Shown: positions 46,205-58,321, numbered from the stretch's first letter. The stretch is 64,000 nucleotides of DNA from Bettongia penicillata ogilbyi (GCA_023548195.1 JAJHZJ010000008.1:1019999-1083998), one strand, 5' to 3'. The notes: generated by a model from the sequence alone, not told the origin. Program-made: numbers and translations.

Positions 46205-46275
46205 GTAGATCTCAGTTTCCTCATCTGTAAAATGAGGGAATTGGATTCAATGATCTTTAATTTCCATTCTATCAA
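46205..46275 (+). mobile_element. THER1/MIR3-type SINE 3' part
   Basis: TCTCAGTTTCCTCATCTGTAAAATGAGGG then TTGGATTCAATGATCTTTAATTTCC, the typical tail. Confidence 0.85.
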
Positions 46276-46393
46276 CAAAACACTAAAGTTCATTTTTTTT
46301 TTTAGTTTTGCCTAGTAGAGATTTTACTTTATTGAATCAGAGTGATTTAATTAGTATATGAAAGTGTTACCCTATTCAGTTGTGGCATTTACT

Positions 46394-46395
<2 letters not shown>

Positions 46396-46441
<46 letters not shown>

Positions 46442-46453
46442 GTATATGTATAT
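46396..46453. repeat. (TA)n microsatellite
   Basis: About 20 TA units followed by three TATG-containing units. Confidence 0.95.
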
Positions 46454-46459
46454 ATTCTT

Positions 46460-47005
46460 CTTTTTGGTGGGACAGACTATATGGAAAGATATTCTAGATA
46501 GTAAAGTCTCAGAACTGGACTCAGAGGCCATCAAGGTCTCATATTCAAACAATAATCTCAGATTCTAAAATAATCATGACAAATAGTCATCTAAATCTGC
46601 CATTCAAGGCCCCTGCTGAGAAAGAATCTATTGCCAGCTTCTGCATTACCCCATCACAATCCCATTGGTGATAACTCCAAATAATTTAAAGGTTGTCTTT
46701 ACTTGGTGCCCCATTCTCCCACCCTTCAGTTTTCTATCCACTGTTCCTAGGTCTGCTATCTAGAGCCATTTAGTTAGCCAAGACTAACCCATTTCCTATA
46801 GAGGAGGTTTCCAGAATCTTGAAGAATCTTGACTTTACCCTGCTTGCAATACCCAGGAATCCAAGAGGAGAAAATTCAGTTGCAACAGCTTTTAACTATC
46901 AGATTCCTCTACAACATTATGGAATTGTACTTTCAATAAGAATCCTTAAATGTACTTTATTCCCATAAAGAATTAGACATCCATGGTCTATCTAAGGCCC
47001 TCTTT
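46460..47005. other. unique sequence
   Basis: Nothing recognised. Confidence 0.45.
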
Positions 47006-47009
47006 CACA

Positions 47010-47355
47010 GGGATCATGGAGTTAGAATTAGAAGGAAATTTGCAATTTATCTGGTCTACAGATTTACTTTTTAATATTTTGACAACTGTATTTCAATATT
47101 GGTTTCATTTATAATCTTACATATTTTATTTTATGTATTTATAAGTATTGTTTTGAAAAGGGATACATATGCTTTAGCTGGCTACTGAAGAGGTCCCTGA
47201 CAAGAAATATTTTAGAAACTAACGATATCATTCAAACCTCTCATTTTACAAATGGTGAAACCAAGGTCCAAAGTGATTATCAATTAGCTAAATCATGATT
47301 TGAAATCAGGCTTTTAATTCTGCATGCAGAACGCTTTCCACTGTGCCACAGTAGG
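47010..47355 (-). mobile_element. MIR/THER1-type SINE split by a hAT-like insert
   Basis: Left part GATCATGGAGTTAGAATTAGAAGG (47010-47070) and right part CAAACCTCTCATTTTACAAATGG, ACCAAGGTCC, TTTCCACTGTGCCA (47215-47355) are consecutive pieces of an inverted CORE-SINE. Confidence 0.7.
47072..47212 (+). mobile_element. hAT-type MITE fragment nested in a SINE
   Basis: GACAACTGTATTTCAATATTGGTTTC, TAATCTTACATATTTTATTTTATG, AAAAGGGATACATATGC, GAAGAGGTCCCTGAC follow a mammal-wide repeat that ends in a GTTAAGAACCCCTG-type hAT end. The end itself is not preserved. Confidence 0.5.
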
Positions 47356-47359
47356 TCAG

Positions 47360-48880
47360 TACCTTTTATTCTTTGATTCATTTTCAAAATGTAAATATGA
47401 TAATAAGTTCAAAGAAATTTAGATTTGGAAGGGAATCTTTAGAAGGCCAGATAATTCAAACCTCTGTTTAGTACATGGATTATTTCTACAAATACAAATT
47501 AATTATTGCTTCAGTGTTAGGTACTTAGAAGTCACTGGTCCTTTGAAGGAGAAGATATTAAATCACTAACACTTTAGCATGACTGAGTTAGAGGCAAAAG
47601 GAAAGAAAGTGGTATAGTTACAGTACAAAAATGAGAGATAAAGGGAATCATTTAAAAATTTAAACAGTTTAATTTCTTTCCCCCTAAGGTTGTCTTCACT
47701 AGGCTTTTGCAAAACCCATCTGCTTGCTTATCCAGGTAAGAAGACTCCCAGACTGAGAGCAACCTCTCCAACAACAGCCTGGATTCCAAACATACCTCTA
47801 CATGTGGAAACCTAGGAGGAAATGTCTACTGACTTTGCCTGTGCTTATCATTTGCATGTGCATATCAGTCTACTGACTTTGCATGTGCATATCATCCAGT
47901 CCCTCTGGGGAAAATTCTGATGACAGTGAGCAAAGAGGTAGTTGTTTAAGGTCTGAACTCTCACATACATAGGAGAGACACACCAGAGACAAAGGTCATA
48001 CAGATGCAGAAGGTTGATAAACTGAGATGCCATGTAAGGTGTTTAAAAGGAACAGTGTTTAGAGTAGAGAAGAAAATATAAACTAAACTAATTATGTTAA
48101 TGAGGAGGGCAAGTAAAATGGAATTCCATAAAGGAATGTAGTAAAGAATGAACTTTCAAGGTGTGGTAGTTACCAAGTAATTGTGGTATGAACAGGTTCT
48201 GAAGGTGGAAATATGGAAGTCCTCTTCTTTAAAGGCAGCTAGATAGATCAGAGAGTGGGGCTGAGTTTGGTTATTTCCTTCTTTCTGGGACTGTGAGAAA
48301 AATATCAGCCAGTTTGGAATAAAGGAGCACAGTGATATGGTGTTTTCAAGAACAACTACCTTTAGGTGAGTGGCAGAGAATGAAAGGAATATGAAAGAAA
48401 AATCTTTAGGAGGAATGAGAGCATTTTTTAAAATAATTTGAGAAGTTTCCATATGGCAAGGTGGAAATGGAAATCAGAGAAGTATGGGGATTAAGGAGAT
48501 AGCTGAATTTACCATGGGAAAATGAAGGTAGATAGTGTAATTCACTTTTTCCACTGAACCTGGGCATCCCAAGTGGTACATATTTCGAGGTGAAGTGGTC
48601 CATTGGGGTTTGTTTACACAGTGAAAAGAGAAGAAACTTAAGAGGAAAGAGAGAGGAATTTGGCAACTATAATACTAGGTTGAGAGGAGGGCCAATCTAG
48701 GTCTTAGTGAGGGAAAGATTGGGTGTGTGCTGTACAGCTGAGAGAAAGAAACTTATCTCCTGCATTTCAGCACCTGGGACAAAGCAATGGCTACGCCACA
48801 CCAGTTCTGGTTCAGGTCTAGGAAAATGTGATAAACAACAGAGTAACTAAACCACCATTACCCAGCCATTAACCTCTGAC
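47360..48880. other. unassigned sequence, possibly in part 5' L2
   Basis: 47824-47894 holds a 44-bp direct duplication. 48050-48800 is G/A-rich in the manner of inverted L2, but I cannot match it firmly. A consensus-like splice donor word (CAGGTAAG, 47733) lacks any supporting exon. Confidence 0.35.
47824..47894. repeat. 44-bp direct duplication containing ATTTGCAT
   Basis: GTCTACTGACTTTGC.TGTGC.TATCAT occurs at 47824 and again at 47868. The linking part carries ATTTGCAT (47850-47857), identical to the octamer recognised by POU/OCT factors. The second copy is partial. Confidence 0.85.
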
Positions 48881-48884
48881 TTCA

Positions 48885-49585
48885 ATTCAGTTCAATTCAA
48901 TTCAGTTTAGTTAAACATTGATTAAATATTTACTACAGTACTCTCAGCACAATGTCTTGTAAAACATAGATGGCATAGATCTTGTTCTAAAGGAGTCTAT
49001 AATCCAATGTAGTAGAAATCTGTGTACATAGATAACTATGGCTTAGGGGGAGATTGTAATGACTTGCAAAGAAGCTCCAACTAAGTACTGTAATCAAGTA
49101 AGAGATCACTTTGGGTCAACAGGCAGAGTCAGTAAAATTTCTTGCTAAAGGTATTGCATAAGCTGGATGGACATTGTAGGAAGCATGAGATCTCAATGGG
49201 AAATTCAGAAATTAGGAGAAGAGGGAACTGAAGGAGTGGGGGAAAATACATTATGGGATGGGGAAGGGAGAATAAGACAAAATTTAATTTAGCTAGAACA
49301 TAGACTATTGGAAAAAGAACATCATGGGACCATGGTGGAATTTTAGGTCAAAATCAGATTGAAAAGGATATGAAAGTGTTTGGCCTCTATGTAAATCACA
49401 GATAACTAGAAAATAGGAAGATATTTAAAGTAGTATTTCAGTAAATTAGTGAGAGTTTGAATGTAGGGATCATTACAATAAAGGGGAGATATTGAAGTCT
49501 GGAATAACAACATAGACTGAAGACAGGATTAGAATGAGAAGAGTACTTGATTTGTAAGTTATCTTCAGGAATTAGAGTGGAAGTA
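48885..49585 (-). mobile_element. L2 LINE, 3' end inwards
   Basis: ACATTGATTAAATATTTACTACAG, GTTCTAAAGGAGTCTATAATCC, AGATCACTTTGGGTCAA, ATTAGTGAGAGTTTGAATG. Order of an inverted L2 from its 3' end. A short (TTCAA)n (48883-48905) lies at the 3' end. Confidence 0.65.
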
Positions 49586-49589
49586 TCTG

Positions 49590-52105
49590 GCCAAAAAAAA
49601 AAAAATGCTTTCAAAAAAAAAATATTGGAAGAACAAAGGGCTTAGGAAAGGAAGGAAGGAAGGAAAGAAGAAAAGCTATGGACAGCTCCTTAATATCCAC
49701 TCTCCTGACTATACTACATTTAGCTATTTTTTGTAGGTTCCTCTCCTTTCTGCTCCCACATCTTCAAATTTAGCTTTAAGTTAATCCCCAAAGTGAACAA
49801 TCTGAAATGTTTTCCAAAGGTTAGCATTTGTTTAAAAAAGGGAAAAAAATTATTATGCTTTTTAGAATTTTTTTTGACCTTTTCTATGTAGTTAGTCAAT
49901 TGCAAAACACTCTGAAATAATTTGTTTTGTTAAGTGAGTAATTCTCGACAAACAGACTCATATGGCAAGCAGTGTAAGCTTGGGTTTGAAATAAAGTTGT
50001 TAACAGTCAAATGTATTCATTGTTCCTAGTTGTTCAGAGCTCAGGATGGCAGGCACCAGAATGTTTTTCAAGTAGTGGTGAGTGTTTTTCTGTGCACTGG
50101 GCACTGGCCTGTCTCTCATCTACAGTTATTATGCATGCTTTGCATTCAGAAGGAGAGAGGGGGGAGGAGAAAGAAGAAAAGAAAAGTCACCCCTTTTGAC
50201 TGCTGTTCTCTGAACATATGCCATAGAGAATACCCTTCTTCATCCATTTTATATTGAAATTCACAAGAAGGATACCTGGTTTTTAATGTGTTTCACCAAA
50301 ACAATCTTAGGGAAGTGTCAGTAGGAATTACAGTGCTGATATGATTTTAAGAGGTAAAAAATTAAAACACTCTCTTAGAGAGGTGGGAGGGAGCTCCTGT
50401 TCTGTCAGTTGTGAGAAAGGAACTGATCTGAAGGCACAGGGGTCATTTAGCTGGAGCTTCCACAAGGACTCCCCCCTACTGGTGGCTAATGTCCTCAGAA
50501 TTCTTAAAAGGAAAACTGCCACTCTCTTGGTGGGGTCACTGACCTTTTAATGGGGAAGATTTTCTTAATTTGCCTTTGGAGAAAGTTATGTGTCCTCAGC
50601 TATAGCTCATCGTTCTATAATTTGCTTTGTTTTCTAGGTGATTTTAAAACATTAATGACCATGAGATTTCTTCTGCAATAGTTGCACTTTCAAAAATGTT
50701 CTATATAGGATCAGGCATGTATGTCCTTGGAGCAGATGAGACACATTCTTATAGTATGAAGTTCCATAAGAGTAGTCTGAGAATACACACTTTTGAGTTA
50801 GTTCATTGGCTTCCATAAGAGCCTCAAAGATTTTACTGGCCCAGAGAGTTTTGAAAACTATTCTAGATTTTGTTCTGTGTGTACTATTTTCTGGGTTTTA
50901 AATGCATTCATAGAGGTTTCTTTGAAGCAGCCATAAAGTTCATCAGCCTGTCTTCAGAGGCCATTTTCTCTGAAAATCTCCACATTTATTTCTCCTATCA
51001 ATGCCTTTTCAAGATACCCTAACAAGCTCATTTTGCCAGTGCAGTTCTCTTCATTCATACTGTACCCAATTCTAATTGCATCATACTCTGATAAAGTTGG
51101 AAATAATTTTTCCTAGCTTGTTCTATTTTCTCTCTCCCTCTCTCTCTCCTTCTGTCTCTCTTTTTAACCTTCAGGCTTTACACGTTTCTTTCTCTAGCAG
51201 ACTACTACATCTCCTAGTGCCAGGGCTCCTGCTACTGCTTAAGTCCCAATATCTGCTTCTATACAGGGAGTTCAAAGGTTGATAATCTGGAAGGAAATGT
51301 CATTCCAGGTCAGTTTAGTTCCACAAAGGCCCCAGAGCCTATGGAAGTCTTGATAACCTCCCATTCAAGCCTAAAAAATGTAACCTGACAAATACTGAGG
51401 GATTCTGGAGAGATGAGATACAACTACTTCCCCATCAGGGTGAGAGCCACTAATAAGTAGGGCTTTTACTTGAGAGAATCCCATTTGGAGGCAGGATGGG
51501 CTTGCTACTTGTATAAAAGCCTAAATAAAATAAGAGAGAAACATCTGTCATGACTGCCTTTGCTCCCACGGCTCTGTCCAAGGTTCTGAACACTATATTG
51601 ATTTGATTTTTCATGGCTTGGTCATGCTACTAATGTTGATGACTTGTGTATTACAATTACCTTTCACTTTGCCTCTCACCAGCTTGACTGGGCTTCTTGT
51701 CTACTGTTCTTGCCTACCTTTAGTCCTTCCATCTAAGTTTGCCTAACCATGCTCATAACATAGAGTCTCTTTTATTTAGCCTATTACTCTCAGTCATCAA
51801 AACTGTCTCCTATGTACCAACTCTTTACTCTCTTACTTATTCTTCTCTACAATCATCCTTCTCAAGTGCTAATAAACTACTTGAGCCATGCATGTCTGTA
51901 CAACAGATAAAAGTTCTCAAATGAAAGAATTGATGAATTGCTTAAGATTCCAATGCCATAGTATTGCAGCCTTCACCAAAACTGGTAATTTCAGGCTGTT
52001 GTTGTTTTATCTTACTCCTCCATCTTCCTAATTTTTCAGAATCTTATCCTTTAAATTGTTCCCTTTCTTTCTTATGCATTTGATTTATCCAGCTCTACTT
52101 GTTAC
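49590..52105. other. mostly unique sequence, partly repeat-poor
   Basis: A10+ runs occur at 49594-49621 and (GGAA)n at 49643-49670. 49900-50640 is of higher complexity and repeat-free, a candidate for conserved non-coding DNA. 51290-51560 carries TATAAAAG (51512) and AATAAA (51524) in an LTR-like arrangement, but no LTR ends can be placed. Confidence 0.4.
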
Positions 52106-52109
52106 TTTC

Positions 52110-52268
52110 TAGGAGTCAGAGAATATGAGTTGAATTTCCATCTCTGTCACTTACTACTTTTGTGACTTTGGGCAGCCCACCTTACCTCTATGGGTCCCAT
52201 TTTCCTTACATAGAGTTAGTTAAATGAAATAGTCCAAGATCTCTTGGACCCCTAGATCTATAATAATT
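52110..52268 (+). mobile_element. MIR3/THER1-type SINE
   Basis: GAGTTGAATTTCCATCTCTGTCACTTACTAC, TGTGACTTTGGGCAGCCC, TCCCATTTTCC, then tail AAATAGTCCAAGATCTCTTGG. Confidence 0.85.
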
Positions 52269-52269
52269 T

Positions 52270-52425
52270 AACTTATTTTTATCTATATGCTTCTATATCT
52301 TATCCTCCCTACTGTATTGTAGGGTTCTTACAGATAAAATGATGCCTTATTTCACCCTTGTAATGCTAATATTTAGAATAGGACATTGCATGTAATTCTG
52401 CTGATAAATATTGGTAGAAATTGTT
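52270..52425 (+). mobile_element. L2 LINE 3' end
   Basis: ACTGTATTGTAGGGTTCTTACAG, TTATTTCACCCTTGTAATGC, AATAGGACATTGCATGTAATTCTGC, ATAAATATTGG. The SINE just upstream may have inserted into it. Confidence 0.65.
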
Positions 52426-52429
52426 GAAT

Positions 52430-54885
52430 TTCATCAAATTAGAAGATTTTGACCTGTCTAAGGAGCGCAAGTGGTTTGTTCCTTGCCATTATACTAGGTG
52501 AAGAGTGGATTAACTTGACTTGAAGTCAACTTCTTTTAGCAAGCCATTTCTTTAACATTGAATAAACATAGAAATAAGATTGCAGATAAAGTATTTGAGT
52601 GGTATTTTATAATGCTTTAATTTCTTTTCTAGATCCCAGAATTAAAATATATCTCAAAACATTATTTAATCCTGGCCTCTTAAAGGACTTATAGTCAGAG
52701 AGTTCAGAATTACCTTAGCTACATTATACATTTTTATGTTCCTTATCTTTAGAAAGCAATTGAATAACATTTAAGAAGCTCACTCAAAGTCAGATATCTA
52801 GTAAGTAATCGAACATTCACTTCATCAAAATATAATTGATACACTAATTAGAGAAAATTCTTATCTGTTCCTTAAAACAGGTGGCCAAAGAAGTGACAGT
52901 CTTATTCTTGCATTGTAATGAAATAAAATTACTTTAAAAAAATACTATATAAGTCATACTTTCACTAATTCAAACTAATCTTTCCCCCCAAGCAGTCTAA
53001 TTAGTGAGGTTTTACTATACCAACCACTGGGCCAAGTGTTTGGACACCTGCTGAGTTAATTCAGTGTGTATTTTGAGATCCTTATTATTTTCTTTTATAG
53101 GAAATGTTTTTTTATTTGAATTATTGAGGGGGAGGGGAATGAGTTTGGAAACTATTTTTTCACTTCTGAATTCGTTTGTTCTTTTCACGTGATAGAAATC
53201 TGTGGTTAATGGGATTTTTTAAGATAAAGCAAAAAAGTCAAACAATGTCCTTGACCCTGAGATACTGAAGAATGCATATATGTGCTTATGAGTACTATCC
53301 CAAATCCCAAAAAGTCTTGAAGGAACTATATGCAAAGAGTCATAGATAATTGAACACAAAAATCTATTACACTGAAAATTTCATCCAAATCCTCCTCCTC
53401 AAATGCAATGAAGTTTAAAATATTTTACACTGAAAAAATTTACACTTCTTAGAAGGAGTGATACGATAAAAATTTCAATTAAAGTATCACAATTTTTTTA
53501 AGTCTAGTGAGAGCCTGCAGTAGGCTTCAATGTATATAAGAGATAATGGGAAACCCCCTCCCCTAAAAATATTAAATCTCTCCAACCTAACTGCCACAGT
53601 CCTGGCAAAAAGAGCCACTATTAAAGAATAATTAGTCTAGGCTAAACAATTACTTCTCTAATGGTGAATATTTTTATGCAACAAATAGAATTCTGTTTCA
53701 TTTTCATTAGTTGGAAATGACAGCATAATGCATGAATTTAGGCAATCTACTAATGAAAATATTGCTTCATTTGCCATCATGTGTTTCACATATACAGAAG
53801 GTTCCAATGTAAAACAAACCAATTATGGGTTGCTTTTGGCATTGTTTCTAGCACTGTTAGGTTAGATTAATATGTTGACGATTTTAATTTTAAACTCGTA
53901 TTGTATAAATACATACTTATACACTTATTTGGAGCTAAAGAGTAAGAGGCCTCCTCTATTTAAATTAAGGAAGTGATTTAAACATTTAGCAGTTTGAAAT
54001 TCTCCCTTCCTTTCAACCACCCAATTGTTTTCACAAATAAGCATCTCAATTATATCTGAGATGCCTCAATGCCTCTGCAGTTTTTTTTTTTCCATGCTGG
54101 TAGAAAGAATGCACAGCATGGTAACTAAACATGTATATTTCATGTGTCTTTTAAAAAATGTTGCATTAGAAACCACAGAGCACCTTGCAGTTGATTCACA
54201 GATAGACTAAATAAAAAAAAATCATGATTATTTACAGACTCTTTAACAATGGGAGACTATATTAAGCATGCAGAGAAACAAATACAGCCCATGAATTTAA
54301 TTCTAGTCTTCATTATCTCTTATTTGTTGTTCTTATTGGTATATCACACCCTAGAGCTGTTGACATTGTTTTTATATTCATCCATCAGGCAAAATGCTTG
54401 GGAAAGAAATCACAAAGACCAATAAGTAAATTCACTGAACAACTCTGACTTGTAGGTTAATTTAATGTGGGAAGAAAACTCTATTTTAAATGTGATGATA
54501 TACTAAAAATGAAGCTATTTAGCATAGCATTTTCCCCTGAAGTCAGGCAGAAGGGTACTTCGTCCTATTTGTTAAATTTTAAATTATTATTTAAACAGGA
54601 TAAAAATAATGTAATACAGAGCAAATGGCATTAACATTAGGAATCTAAATAGCAAATGAGCCCATTTCAATCAAATGCCTTGGATTCTCTTAATGAAATG
54701 TTCATTGTCAGCAGTACAGTATATTTGGCCTCTGTACAACCTCCCTAAACCATTAACAGCCTTTATTTCACTTCTTTTATATATTCTGCTCCTTACATGT
54801 ACTTTCCCCCCTCTCTCCACCTCCAATCATATACCCAAGAGATAGCTTGGCATAGATGCAGCATCTGGTTTTCAGTGCAATTCTG
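52430..54885. other. repeat-poor region with a likely conserved non-coding block
   Basis: Only the short palindromic MITE at 52952 interrupts it. 53600-54780 is free of recognisable repeats and rich in TAATTA/ATTAA, AACAATGG (54244) and TGACAGC words, the composition of developmental enhancers in gene deserts. No exon is seen. Confidence 0.4.
52952..53019. mobile_element. short palindromic Tigger-like MITE
   Basis: The left arm AGTCATACTTTCACTAATTCAAACTAAT and the right arm CTAATTAGTGAGGTTTTACTATA are imperfect inverse complements around a C-rich spacer. The outer end fits the Tigger TIR (TAGTAAAACCTCAC). TA dinucleotides flank it. Confidence 0.65.
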
Positions 54886-54889
54886 CTTT

Positions 54890-55028
54890 TTACCCAATTT
54901 TACAGCTGGATTGACTGAAGCAACAAAAAGGTTGAGTGACTTGCCTCAGGTCACACTGAGTTATTGTCTCAGTGGGAATTAGAATTATGGAGACCTTTGG
55001 CTCCTGGCTCTAACCACTAAACTACATG
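54890..55028 (-). mobile_element. MIR SINE
   Basis: AAAGGTTGAGTGACTTGCCTCAGGTCACAC, GGAATTAGAATTATGG, GGCTCCTGGCTCTAACCACTAAACTAC. Inverted CORE, B-box and head in order. Confidence 0.85.
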
Positions 55029-55034
55029 ATATTT

Positions 55035-55370
55035 AAATATGTCTATCAAGACCCTGAAATGGAACCACTTTCCTGATTTTTTAAAGGCAAAAAGTTGAAA
55101 TTTAACTTCCCCCAGTTCCAAAGTTAGTTGGATATATTACCCTTGAAGGTAATAGATTATTGATGGTTTTTTTTTTACTTCTTTCAGATTTGGAGAGAAA
55201 TGGAATTTATTAATATCTATTGCTTTTGTATTCAATTCAACTCATCTAGATTGCATATCTGAGTTTATAGACATAGGCTATACCTTTACCGATACTTACA
55301 ACTATATATTTATTTTGGATTGTTCTTTCATTTGTTCACCCATTCCTCTAGCCATGATTAATTACATATA
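55035..55370. other. unique sequence
   Basis: Nothing recognised. Confidence 0.4.
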
Positions 55371-55379
55371 GAACGTTAT

Positions 55380-55612
55380 ACTATGCATCAGTACAGATAC
55401 AAAAACTAATTGAGACAAGCTATCTGCCACCATGAAGTTTGCAATCTATTGTAGGAGGTGTATGATATAAAAACACGCAATCAGTAAGCATAGAATACAA
55501 GATCATAAGAGAAGTGCAAAGTACTATTCAGGGGACAAGGCAGGAAAAAGTTTTGTTGATTCGTATTTGAATTAATAAGTCATTTAATAGCATTTATTGA
55601 GCACCCAAAGGT
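55380..55612 (-). mobile_element. L2 LINE 3'-end pieces
   Basis: GCTATCTGCCACCATGAAGTTTGCAATCTATTG (inverted L2 3' region), then a separate inverted 3' end AGCATTTATTGAGCACCC (55590-55612). Confidence 0.6.
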
Positions 55613-55619
55613 TCCTTAT

Positions 55620-56020
55620 TTCATAATAATCATCAGTTCAAATCACCTCTCATATACTATATAATTAGCTTTGTCCTTCTAGCCCCTTTCTGGTATAGTA
55701 TGAAATGAGTTTAATTAAGCAGGATAAGCAATCACTGAAACTCTTACAAGCTCCTCAGAATGAATGATCTGATAATAATCCCAACTACAGAATGAAGATT
55801 TTTGTGGCTATAGAATCAGAAACTGCCAGAGGCATAGGTCCACTTGAGAGACCATTGGAAGCATATGCACACCTCACCTAAGAAGACCCTCTCCTTTCCA
55901 GCTGCTCCAATACTAAAAATATTGTCACTAGAAAAATTTTGTTTGAGTTAAAGTAACACTTCTCTAATCATTACTTTTATATAGAAGCTACCTCTTATAG
56001 GAGTAACATGTTAAGCTGCC
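55620..56020. other. unique sequence
   Basis: Nothing recognised. Confidence 0.4.
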
Positions 56021-56024
56021 AGTC

Positions 56025-56805
56025 ACAGAATCACAAAATTTGAGAGATGGAAGGGATTTCACTCACTATTGAGATCAACCAGTACCCAAAGGAGTAACCC
56101 CTATAGCATACCTGACAAGTGGTTGGTTCAGCCTCTCTTTGAATATATCCAAGAAGGGAACCTATCACCTCTTAAAGCAAGCCATTCCACTTTGGGACAG
56201 ATCTAATTATTAGGAAGCTTTTCCTTGACATCAAACCTCAGTTGACTTCTTTGCAGCTTCCATTCACTGGCCTCTGGGACCAAAGAGAGCAGATCTAATA
56301 TCTCCTCCATGTGACCCTTTCAAAACTTGAACTACTATGATGCGTCTTCTCTAAGCTAAACATATCCAATAATTTCCACCAATCCTCATATCATTAATTC
56401 AAAGTCCTTCACCCTGGTGACACACTTCTGGATACTCTTCACTTTATCACTGTCTTCCTCAAACTATGCCACTCAGAACCAATATTCCTGATAAAGTCTA
56501 ATTAGGGCAGAATATAATAGGACTATCGTGTTCCTGCTCTTGGAAACTACACTTTACTAAAATAGCCTGAGTTTGCATTAACATTTTTGGCTGCTTTATC
56601 ATAATACTGACTCATATTGAACTTGTAGTCCACTAAAAACTCCAGATCCTTTCCCCAAACAACTATTTGTTCATATTTCTTTCATCTTATATTAATGATT
56701 GATTTTTATATCTATATTTAAAACCTGACATTGACTCCTGTTTAATTTCATTTTATTGAATTTACCCCAATGTACTAGATTTTCAAGACCCTCTTGGACC
56801 AACCA
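56025..56805 (-). mobile_element. L3/CR1 LINE, about 780 bp from the 3' end inwards
   Basis: The plus strand reads as the inverted CR1/L3 3' part: AGAATCACAAAATTTGAGAG, AAAGCAAGCCATTCCACTTTGG, TTAGGAAGCTTTTCCTTGAC, CCTCTGGGACCAAAG, CATATCCAATAATTTCC, TTTTTGGCTGCTTTATCATA, GTAGTCCACTAAAAACTCC, CATTTTATTGAATTTACCCC. The frame is fully decayed. Confidence 0.9.
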
Positions 56806-56809
56806 ATTG

Positions 56810-57480
56810 ATATGTTATAGAAGGAGCAGAAGAACTATACCAATATTGATCTTCTGTATATGTGAAACCAAAAAGATATAAAGACATTGACACTACTGGA
56901 AAAAAGTGGCTTACAGGTTCTCCTTGGAGAGGCCAGGAGAGAAATTGGCAAAGCTGATATTTTTCCTCCACAAAATGAGAGAGGGTTCAGAAGTTCATTT
57001 TATGAGATATTTGGTTAGCAAAAGGGCCACCGTTAAAATAATGGCAACTTATGTGCCACCATCTGCTATAAGGGATGAAAAATAGAGAATTAAATAACTT
57101 TACAATATATTCTGAATGAGTCACTTTGAAATCAATTTGGCCATAAACTAGACTTGTACATAAATATATAAAAAGATATAGATATACACACATACATAAA
57201 TACATATATGTAGGTATACGCATTCATGTATGTGTGTATGTATATATATCTACACACACACACAAAGAGAGAGAGAGAGAGTTAGTTTGAAATTTATGAA
57301 GTGAAAGAGACCCAAGGCTCCAGGGCTATTCCACCCACAAACCAAGAATATTTTGTTGAGTAAGACAGTGAACCTATTGGCCTAGGCAAGCATCAAAAGG
57401 GAATGAAAGAAGAAAAAAAGATAAAAAACGCAGACAGGAAATGACCAGTTGGTGACCTGGAAGCTGTTTCTGAATCATCT
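56810..57480. other. unique sequence and a microsatellite
   Basis: 57165-57283 holds ATAC/TATG units, (CA)n and (GA)n. The rest is unrecognised. Confidence 0.6.
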
Positions 57481-57484
57481 GTTG

Positions 57485-58085
57485 TTATTGTTCTCGTTTG
57501 TATATTGCTGTTGAAGAGGACCATGACCTCAGGAAGCTGGTGCCATGACTTGCAAGGGAATTGGATTAAAGTGGGCAGGGCTGTGCAGTCACCAGCCTCA
57601 TTCTCTCCTCTGGAGTCATCTGGGTCCAGTGGCAAGATATAAATCAGGATAAGTAGAGATGGCCCTGGATGCAGTAGGAGACTTTGGCCTTTTTAAGCTA
57701 AGGTCTTTCCCAGGTCCCAGTTTAACTAAGGCTATGCCCATTCAGTGATTAAGGCTATGTAAGAAATGAGGCAAATAACAGTCTCTTTTACCTAATTAAA
57801 AAAAAGTCATCTGGGAGGGCAAGACCCTCAAGATTTCTGGACAAAACAAACAATTGCTATATACATTCATTCTGAGTCATCTGGGCTCAAACAAAGACCT
57901 CTAAGTGGGGCTTAGGCTGGAACCTATTGTTGGCTAGTCAATGAGAGAGTGAATTGGGTTTGAGGTATGGTCCTTGAGAAAGAAATTTAGCCCATAAGCC
58001 CCAAGATATATTTTGAGGTTTCTGCTATAATAATTTGCATTCCTTTGGGTAGAGCATCCCCAGACAAGAGCATAATACTCTCTGT
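57485..58085 (-). mobile_element. unclassified marsupial interspersed repeat sharing its 3' end with the WSINE1-like SINE
   Basis: The left end (3' end) has GTTGAAGAGGACCATGACCTC, GGGCTGTGCAGTCACCAGCC and TCATCTGGGTCCAGTGGCAAG. These are the same words as the 3' half of the SINEs at 17940, 27139 and 44672. It then continues into long sequence absent from the SINE: TTTAAGCTAAGGTCTTTCCCAGG, CATTCAGTGATTAAGGC, GTCAATGAGAGAGTGAATTGGG. I recognise it as a dispersed repeat but not its class. A LINE providing the SINE tail is the natural inference. Confidence 0.7.
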
Positions 58086-58089
58086 TGGC

Positions 58090-58252
58090 TGAGGGAAAAG
58101 GAGGACAGGATAGGAAAGGTGGAAGGAAGGGAGGAAGGGAAGAAGGGAGGGAAGGAGAGAGGAAAGAAAGGGGGGAGGCAGGGAAGAATGAAGAAAGAGA
58201 GGAAGGAAGAGAGGAAGAAACAAAGGAATAAAGGAATGAAAGAGAGGGAGTT
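58090..58252. repeat. (GGAA)n/(GGGAA)n purine tract
   Basis: About 160 bp almost purely A and G in GGAAG and GGGAGG units. Long Pro/Ser/Leu-rich minus-strand frames here (up to 123 codons) come from this tract. Confidence 0.95.
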
Positions 58253-58321
58253 GCTACATTACTCAAGTGTAACTGACCATTTGAGTCCCTAGTGGGGCAG
58301 TCCACTCCAGTTACAGACTAT

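Noticed and set aside
47733..47740. consensus-like splice donor CAGGTAAG preceded by a pyrimidine-rich stretch
   Set aside because: No coding exon upstream. Such 8-mers are expected by chance.
51290..51560. possible solo LTR (TATAAAAG and AATAAA close together)
   Set aside because: No TG...CA ends or target duplication could be placed, and no family was recognised.
57934..58305. 123-codon Pro/Ser/Leu-rich frame
   Set aside because: It is the translation of a GGAA/GGGAA purine tract and of a dispersed repeat.
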